Source: JBBIIC01 sp037446725 (GTDB taxonomy: Bacteria > Actinomycetota > Coriobacteriia > Anaerosomatales > SLCP01). Taken from it: a stretch of 64,000 nt of DNA. Location of the stretch: the NCBI GenBank assembly GCA_037446725.1, contig JBBIIC010000004.1, positions 62,001 through 126,000 on the forward strand, given 5' to 3'. Below are positions 59,006-64,000 of the stretch, piece after piece. The first letter of the stretch is position 1. Every line of letters starts with the position of its first letter. The notes below the pieces were generated by a model. That model made no database searches and was not told the DNA's origin. It saw nothing but the letters and a program-made list of their open reading frames with translations. The translations under genes were made by a program, and so were the position numbers.

Positions 59006-59902
59006 ATGGCTGATCCGCGCTTCGGACGCATGCTGACCGCGATGGTCACGCCGTTCACGCCCGAACTCGAACTCGACCTGCCGCGGGCCGAGGCGCTCGC
59101 CGACCGTCTGCTGGCATCCGGCTCCGACGGGCTGATCGTCTGTGGCACGACGGGCGAATCACCGACCGTTTTCTACCCGCAGAAGATGGATCTGTTCCGC
59201 ACCGTGATAGGCGCCGTGGCCGGGAGGGTGCCTGTCATCGCGAACGCGGGCGACAACTGCACCGCGGACAGCGTCGAATTCGCGCGAAAGGTCGCGGCGC
59301 TCGGCGTCGACGGCATCATGGCCGTCGTGCCGTACTACAACAAGCCGCCCCAAGACGGCCTCTACCGGCACTTCCGCTCGATCGCGGAGGCGGTCGACGT
59401 TCCGGTCGTCCTCTACAACATCCCCGGACGGTGCGTCATCAACATGGCCACCGAGACCACGCTCAGACTGGCCAACGACTGCGAGAACATCGTCGCGGTC
59501 AAGGAAGCGAGCGGAGATCTCACCCAGATCGCGCAGATCATCGACGGAGCTCCCGACGGCTTCGAGGTGTTGTCGGGAGATGACGAGATGACGCTACCCA
59601 TGATGGGACTGGGCGGGACCGGCGTCATAAGCGTGGTGTCTCACGTCACGGGTCACCGGTTCAAGGAGATGATCGCAGCACAGGTCGCAGGAGATCACAC
59701 GCGTGCCCTGCGAATCCACCTCGAACTGCTGCCGCTGATGAAGGCGCTGTTCATGACCGCGAATCCCATCATGGTCAAGGAAGCGCTCCGCCTGCAGGGT
59801 TTCCCGGTCGGCACCGTGCGTCTCCCACTCGTTCCGCCCACGCCCGAGCAGACCGCCGAGCTCGAGCGCGTGATGCGACACGTCGGCGCGCTGCCGGTCT
59901 GA
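59006..59902 (+). CDS. dapA: 4-hydroxy-tetrahydrodipicolinate synthase
   Basis: A 298-residue Schiff-base aldolase: Lys166 in NIVAVKEASGD, Tyr137 in LYNIPGR, and GTTGESPT for the pyruvate carboxylate. It condenses pyruvate with aspartate semialdehyde. The ATG at 59006 has AGGGGAG five bases upstream; earlier in-frame ATGs (58943, 58964, 58985) lack one. An imperfect extended -10 (TGG-CAGAAT, 58936-58944) lies in the 150-base gap after lysC. Confidence 0.95.
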   Translation: MADPRFGRMLTAMVTPFTPELELDLPRAEALADRLLASGSDGLIVCGTTGESPTVFYPQKMDLFRTVIGAVAGRVPVIANAGDNCTADSVEFARKVAALGVDGIMAVVPYYNKPPQDGLYRHFRSIAEAVDVPVVLYNIPGRCVINMATETTLRLANDCENIVAVKEASGDLTQIAQIIDGAPDGFEVLSGDDEMTLPMMGLGGTGVISVVSHVTGHRFKEMIAAQVAGDHTRALRIHLELLPLMKALFMTANPIMVKEALRLQGFPVGTVRLPLVPPTPEQTAELERVMRHVGALPV

Positions 59903-59949
59903 GCCGACTGAGACGCGGAAGCTCCGCTCCCGCGGATGTACCGAACGAC

Positions 59950-59965
59950 GCCGCCGTACGGCGGC
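59950..59965 (+). repeat. GC palindrome in the rnjA leader
   Basis: GCCGCCG-TA-CGGCGGC is a 16-base near-perfect inverted repeat between dapA and rnjA, seven bases before GAAGGAG. It could form a tight hairpin after dapA or near the rnjA ribosome binding site. No T-run. Confidence 0.4.
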
Positions 59966-59993
59966 ACGGCCGAAGGAGTGCAACCGCACCCGA

Positions 59994-61664
59994 ATGACAC
60001 AGAAGAAGAACCGCCTTCGCGTCATCCCTCTCGGAGGGCTCGACGAGATAGGCAAGAACATGACCGTGATCGAGTACGGCAACGACATGGTCCTGATCGA
60101 TGCGGGGATCATGTTCCCTGACGACGATCACCCCGGAGTCGACCTCATCCTCCCGGACTACAGCTACGTCCTGCACCGCAAGGACAAGCTGCGCGGCATC
60201 ATCATCACGCACGGGCACGAGGACCACACCGGTGCACTGCCGTACCTGCTCAAGGAGCTTGGTCCCACGGTGCCGGTGCTCGGCACGAAGCTTACGCTCG
60301 GACTGGTCGCGGGCAAGCTCGAGGAGCACCGCATCAAGAAGCAGAAGCTACGTGAGGTCCGGGCGGGCGGTCACGTCAATCTTGGCGTATTCGGTTTCGA
60401 CTTCATCCCGGTGAACCACTCCATCCCCGACGGTGTCGCGCTGTACATACGCACCCCGGTCGGCAACATCCTGCACACCGGTGACTTCAAGTTCGATCAG
60501 ACACCGATCGACGGCCGTCTCACGGATTACGGCGCACTCGCTGCGGCGGGCAAGAAGGGCGTCACGCTCCTCATGAGTGACTCGACGAACGCCGAGAGCG
60601 CCGGCATCACCCACTCCGAGGCCACCGTCGGCGCCGCGCTCAGGGACATCTTCGCCGATGCCGACCAGCGCATCATCGTCGCCTCGTTCGCCAGTCACAT
60701 CCACCGCATCCAGCAGGTCTGCGACGCGGCTGCGGCCTCCGGCCGTAAGGTCGTCGTCACGGGCAGGTCGATGATCAACAACACGCGCATCGCGCGCCAG
60801 CTTGGCTACCTCAGCATTTCCGAGAACGACCTCGTCGACGCTTACGATATGGGGAACCTGCCCGCTGAGAGAGTTGTCGTTCTGTCGACCGGTAGCCAGG
60901 GCGAGCCGCTCTCCGCACTCGCGCGGATGGCCAACCACGATCACCGCACGGTCACCGTCGAGAGCGGTGACACGGTCGTGATCTCGGCCACCCCGATCCC
61001 CGGCAACGAGAAGGCGGTCAGCCGGGTGATCAACCGGCTCGCGAAGGCCGGTGCGACGATCGAGCACAAGGGAACCGCGCCGGTGCACGTCTCGGGCCAT
61101 GCGGCCGCCGAAGAGCTGAAGCTGATGCTCAACCTCGTGAAGCCCACCTACTTTGTGCCCATCCACGGCGAGAGCCGCCATCTGAAGGCGCATGCCGATC
61201 TCGCGATGCTGACAGGCGTGGCCGAGCAGAACGTCTTCATCATGGACAACGGCGACTGCCTCGAGCTGACCGAGAACTCCTGCAAGTTGGCCGAGCGCGT
61301 CGAGTCGGGCGTCGTCTACGTAGACGGGCTGTCGGTTGGGGACATAGGGCAGGTCGTCATACGCGACCGCCAGCTGCTCGCCCGGGACGGCGTTGCGACC
61401 ATCATCATCGCGATCGACCGCGTCGACGGCAGGCCCGTCGGCGAGCCCGAGCTCGTGACCCGCGGGATCGTTCTCGGCGGCGATGACTCGGTCTTCCTCG
61501 AGGAGGCACGAGCACGCGTCGCCAAGACGCTCGCCAAGACCGCCCGCGAGGGCGCGACGGACCATGCTGTCATCAAGAACGCGGTGCGCGAGTCCCTCTC
61601 CCAGTTCATGTGGGAACGCACGCGGAGCAGGCCGATGATCGTGCCCGTCGTGATGGAGGTCTGA
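59994..61664 (+). CDS. rnjA: Ribonuclease J
   Basis: A 556-residue metallo-beta-lactamase/beta-CASP ribonuclease with 5'-3' exo and endo activity. HGHEDHTG (73-80) binds zinc; LHTGDFKFD, SDSTNAE, the beta-CASP region and the late HxSGHA-type VHVSGHAAAEE are present. It is the 5'-end decay enzyme complementing PNPase and NrnA. Adjacency to dapA is common in Gram-positive bacteria. GAAGGAG is 15 bases before the ATG, a long spacing. Confidence 0.95.
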   Translation: MTQKKNRLRVIPLGGLDEIGKNMTVIEYGNDMVLIDAGIMFPDDDHPGVDLILPDYSYVLHRKDKLRGIIITHGHEDHTGALPYLLKELGPTVPVLGTKLTLGLVAGKLEEHRIKKQKLREVRAGGHVNLGVFGFDFIPVNHSIPDGVALYIRTPVGNILHTGDFKFDQTPIDGRLTDYGALAAAGKKGVTLLMSDSTNAESAGITHSEATVGAALRDIFADADQRIIVASFASHIHRIQQVCDAAAASGRKVVVTGRSMINNTRIARQLGYLSISENDLVDAYDMGNLPAERVVVLSTGSQGEPLSALARMANHDHRTVTVESGDTVVISATPIPGNEKAVSRVINRLAKAGATIEHKGTAPVHVSGHAAAEELKLMLNLVKPTYFVPIHGESRHLKAHADLAMLTGVAEQNVFIMDNGDCLELTENSCKLAERVESGVVYVDGLSVGDIGQVVIRDRQLLARDGVATIIIAIDRVDGRPVGEPELVTRGIVLGGDDSVFLEEARARVAKTLAKTAREGATDHAVIKNAVRESLSQFMWERTRSRPMIVPVVMEV

Positions 61665-61667
61665 CGC

Positions 61668-62468
61668 ATGGAGCTGCTTCAGGCCATCGCACTCGGCGTC
61701 GTGCAGGGGGCCGCCGAGTTCCTCCCCATCTCGTCCTCGGGTCACCTTCACCTGGTCCAAGAGGTCTTCGACATGCCAGCCCAGTTCGGCCTGGCATTCG
61801 ACACGCTCCTCCATCTGGCGACGCTGCTCGCTGTGATCGTGTACTTCCGAGACGACCTGCGCCATATGCTGCGGGCGTTCCTCACGCGCGATCCGGAACT
61901 CGCCCGTGACCGGCGCCTCGCATGGCTCGTCATAGCAGCCACGGTACCGACCGGGATCATCGGCATCGCGGGAGGGGACTTCTTCGAAGAGGCCTCCACC
62001 CTCCATGTCGGCATGGCCTTACTGCTGACGTCGGCCATCCTCACCGCGGCCGACTTACTCTCCCGCAAGTCGCTGCATGCCGCCGAGGCCCTCGGGTGGG
62101 GCAAGGCCTTGCTCGTCGGCGTCGCGCAGGGAGTGGCGATCATGCCCGGCATCTCCCGCTCGGGGGCCACGATGTCGATGGGGCTGGGCGTGGGTCTCGA
62201 CCGCGCACAGGCCGCCCGGTTCTCCTTCCTGCTCTCGGGGCCCACCATCCTGCTCGCGGGCCTCAAGCAAGGGCTAGACGTCATCCAGGGGGACGCCGTG
62301 CTCCCCGGGCTGTTGGCGACACTTGGGGGATTCGCCGCCGCGGCTGTCACCGGCTATCTCGCCATCGCGTTCATCATGGAATACCTGCGGCGCCACTCGT
62401 TCGCCGTCTTCGCCGCGTACACGGCCGTCCTGGGCGTTTCCGTGATAGCCTGGCAGTTGACGGGCTGA
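61668..62468 (+). CDS. uppP: Undecaprenyl-diphosphatase (BacA type)
   Basis: A 266-residue polytopic membrane protein (about seven to eight segments) that recycles undecaprenyl diphosphate. The two active-site signatures are EFLPISSSGHLHLV (about 18-31) and IMPGISRSGATMSMG (about 158-172). The ATG is three bases after rnjA; GGAGG lies upstream. It works on the product of UppS encoded at 38096. Confidence 0.95.
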   Translation: MELLQAIALGVVQGAAEFLPISSSGHLHLVQEVFDMPAQFGLAFDTLLHLATLLAVIVYFRDDLRHMLRAFLTRDPELARDRRLAWLVIAATVPTGIIGIAGGDFFEEASTLHVGMALLLTSAILTAADLLSRKSLHAAEALGWGKALLVGVAQGVAIMPGISRSGATMSMGLGVGLDRAQAARFSFLLSGPTILLAGLKQGLDVIQGDAVLPGLLATLGGFAAAAVTGYLAIAFIMEYLRRHSFAVFAAYTAVLGVSVIAWQLTG

Positions 62469-62487
62469 CGGAGAGGGAGCCCCGTTC

Positions 62488-64000
62488 ATGGCAGCCACCA
62501 AGAAGACCGCGCGGACGACCACCACGAGATCCTCCTCCCGGAGTGGCCCCAGCGCATCCAGCTCCGGGCCCCGCGCCAGGCGTGAGGTGCTTGACGCGCA
62601 GTCCCGCAACGACATCTACGGCATCCTGCTCGTTGCCGGCGCGGTCGCACTGAGCATCGCTCTGCTCTCCGCCCGCACCGGGATGCTCGGCGGGGCGCTG
62701 GCGACGGTGTTCCGCCTGCTCTTCGGACTGGGCGCCTTCGCCGTACCCCTACTCCTCCTACTGTGGGGCGTCACCTTCTTCGTACGCGCGTTCGACATCA
62801 GCGAGGCACGGATGGGCCTCGGACTCGGCGCGATGTTGCTCGCCCTCATCGGTATGCTCGCGCTCTACGCGCCCGAGGCAACTCAGTGGCAAGCCGAGGT
62901 CCTGCAGACACGCGGCGGCTACATCGGTGCCGCCCTGGCATGGCTGTTCCGCTCGCTGTTCGGCGTCACGATCGGCTACGTGCTGCTCGCCGCGCTCATG
63001 CTAGTCGGGCTTGTTTTTGCCGGCCTGTCGATATCGGGCATCGTCGCGTGGGCTGGCGAGCGATTCGGCAGCGGGCCGAGAACGGATGCAGAGACCCTGC
63101 CGCGCGCACGCGAGCGCACACCACGAACCGTACCGCTGGCCGACCTCGAAGAGCCTGCCCCCAGGCCGGCGCGCCGCGACCAACGCGAGGCTCGCGCCGC
63201 AGACGAGGACCTCGAGATGCGCAAGAAGACCGAGCCGGCGCCCCGCGCCACGGCCCCCAAGGCGATGGAGGGCTTCGAGCTCCCGAAGCCGACGCTGCTC
63301 ATCCGCAGCTCCGAGTCCGAGTCGAAGCACCGGGCGAGCGAACGTGAACTGACGTCGACCGCGCGCGTGATCGAGGAGACGCTGGCAACGTTCGACGTTC
63401 CGGCGACCGTCGTCGGCTGGATCCCCGGCCCGACCGTCACCATGTACGAGATCGAGCTCCCGAAGGGCATCAAGGTGAGCAGCATCACCCGGCTTGCCGA
63501 CGACCTCGCGCTTGCGCTCGCTGCCGCAACGGTGCGCATCCTCGCTCCGATCCCCGGCAAGTCCCTCGTCGGCATCGAGGTGCCCAACGAGCGGCGTACC
63601 ACCGTCACGCTCGGCGACGTGCTGGCCACGCCGGTGGTCGCCACCGGCGGGCCGCTCCTCCTCGGCATCGGCAAGGACGTCGCCGGCGACAGTATAGTGG
63701 CCGACCTCGCCGCGATGCCGCACCTGCTCATCGCCGGGTCGACCGGCACCGGCAAGTCGGTGTGCATCAATGCGCTGCTCACGACGATACTCATGCGGGC
63801 CACACCGGCAGAGGTGCGCCTCATCCTCATCGATCCGAAGCGTATCGAGCTGTCGCTCTACAACGGGGTGCCGCACCTGTACGTACCGGTCGTCACCGAA
63901 CCGAAAGAGGCGGCGAGCGCGCTCGCGTGGGCGGTCTCCGAGATGGAGGCCCGGCTCAAGCGCCTGCAGAAGGCCGGCGCGCGCAACATCGGCACGTACA
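62488..64000 (+). CDS. ftsK: DNA translocase FtsK, 3' end outside the window
   Basis: The first 504 residues of an FtsK/SpoIIIE translocase; the frame is open at the window end. A basic N-terminus, then four hydrophobic segments (about 45-200), a charged linker (about 200-275), the alpha domain, and the motor start with Walker A GSTGTGKS (about 417-424) and LIDPKRIELS. FtsK pumps DNA at the septum and activates Xer recombination, matching the xerC gene at 32976. GAGGGAG lies ten bases before the ATG. Confidence 0.93.
   Translation, partial: MAATKKTARTTTTRSSSRSGPSASSSGPRARREVLDAQSRNDIYGILLVAGAVALSIALLSARTGMLGGALATVFRLLFGLGAFAVPLLLLLWGVTFFVRAFDISEARMGLGLGAMLLALIGMLALYAPEATQWQAEVLQTRGGYIGAALAWLFRSLFGVTIGYVLLAALMLVGLVFAGLSISGIVAWAGERFGSGPRTDAETLPRARERTPRTVPLADLEEPAPRPARRDQREARAADEDLEMRKKTEPAPRATAPKAMEGFELPKPTLLIRSSESESKHRASERELTSTARVIEETLATFDVPATVVGWIPGPTVTMYEIELPKGIKVSSITRLADDLALALAAATVRILAPIPGKSLVGIEVPNERRTTVTLGDVLATPVVATGGPLLLGIGKDVAGDSIVADLAAMPHLLIAGSTGTGKSVCINALLTTILMRATPAEVRLILIDPKRIELSLYNGVPHLYVPVVTEPKEAASALAWAVSEMEARLKRLQKAGARNIGTY

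Noticed and set aside
60348..62006. Very long open frame on the minus strand opposite rnjA and uppP
   Set aside because: RNase J and UppP are certain on the + strand; the reverse frame has no recognisable domain and is a normal effect of high GC with strong third-position bias.

Overview
This is a GC-rich, almost gap-free stretch of bacterial housekeeping chromosome. The gene order (rpmB / asp23-fakA / recG-coaD / fatty-acid cluster / rnc-smc-ftsY-ffh / rpsP-trmD-rplS / dprA-xerC-whiG-type sigma-rpsB-tsf-pyrH-frr / uppS-cdsA-dxr-rseP-ispG-proS / rimP-nusA-infB-truB-ribF / rpsO-pnp / dapB-lysC-dapA / rnjA-uppP-ftsK), the frequent GTG and TTG starts, a SepIVA/DivIVA-like coiled-coil gene beside the DUF177-rpmF pair and a WhiG/FliA-type sigma gene upstream of rpsB all point to an actinobacterium. 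Several traits suggest a deep, probably anaerobic lineage of the Coriobacteriia or OPB41 type rather than Streptomyces or Mycobacterium: a type II fatty-acid cluster using FabK-type enoyl reductases, TrmFO, a FakA/DegV fatty-acid kinase pair and a DUF1858 protein. The lineage is an inference from gene content, not a database result. Almost every gene is on the + strand; only rpmB is reversed.

Layout. 1-1.6 kb: the C-terminal part of a GAF/HD-GYP regulator whose frame is still open at the left edge. 1.6-2.0 kb: convergent end and divergent promoter of rpmB. 2.0-9.3 kb: DUF1858, Asp23, FakA, DegV, RecG, RsmD, CoaD, a coiled-coil protein and DUF177. 9.3-17.6 kb: rpmF, an N-terminally truncated DRTGG-domain gene, then plsX-fabH-fabK-fabD-fabG-acpP-fabK2-fabF. 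17.6-24.8 kb: rnc, smc, ftsY, a signal peptidase, ffh. 24.9-27.9 kb: rpsP-khpA-rimM-trmD-lepB-rplS, closed by a strong terminator. 28.0-34.7 kb: rnhB, yraN, comM, dprA, trmFO, xerC, sigma factor. 34.7-45.1 kb: rpsB-tsf, pyrH-frr, then isoprenoid/envelope genes uppS-cdsA-dxr-rseP-ispG and proS. 45.1-52.8 kb: the rimP-nusA-ylxR-infB-rbfA-nrnA-truB-ribF operon behind an attenuator-like hairpin. 52.8-62.5 kb: rpsO, pnp, an M16 protease, lysine/diaminopimelate genes, rnjA, uppP. 62.5 kb to the end: the 5' part of ftsK.

How the genes work together. The window supplies membrane lipid and lipid-carrier synthesis (plsX/fab, cdsA, uppS, uppP, dxr, ispG), protein export (ftsY, ffh, two type I signal peptidases, rseP), ribosome and tRNA maturation, RNA decay (rnc, rnjA, pnp, nrnA), chromosome organisation (smc, xerC, ftsK), DNA uptake/recombination (comM, dprA, recG) and peptidoglycan precursors (dapB, lysC, dapA). 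Fifteen neighbouring gene pairs overlap by exactly four bases, indicating tight translational coupling. No intergenic gap exceeds 300 bases.

I found no CRISPR array, tRNA, rRNA, insertion sequence, prophage or defence locus, and no convincing undescribed multi-gene system. The points that merit a second look are at the protein level: a winged-helix-like insertion inside the site-2 protease RseP, a Cys3His tail on NusA, a cysteine cluster on the second FabK-like protein, low-complexity tails on S16, S2 and PNPase, altered HD-GYP signature residues, and the decapitated DRTGG gene.
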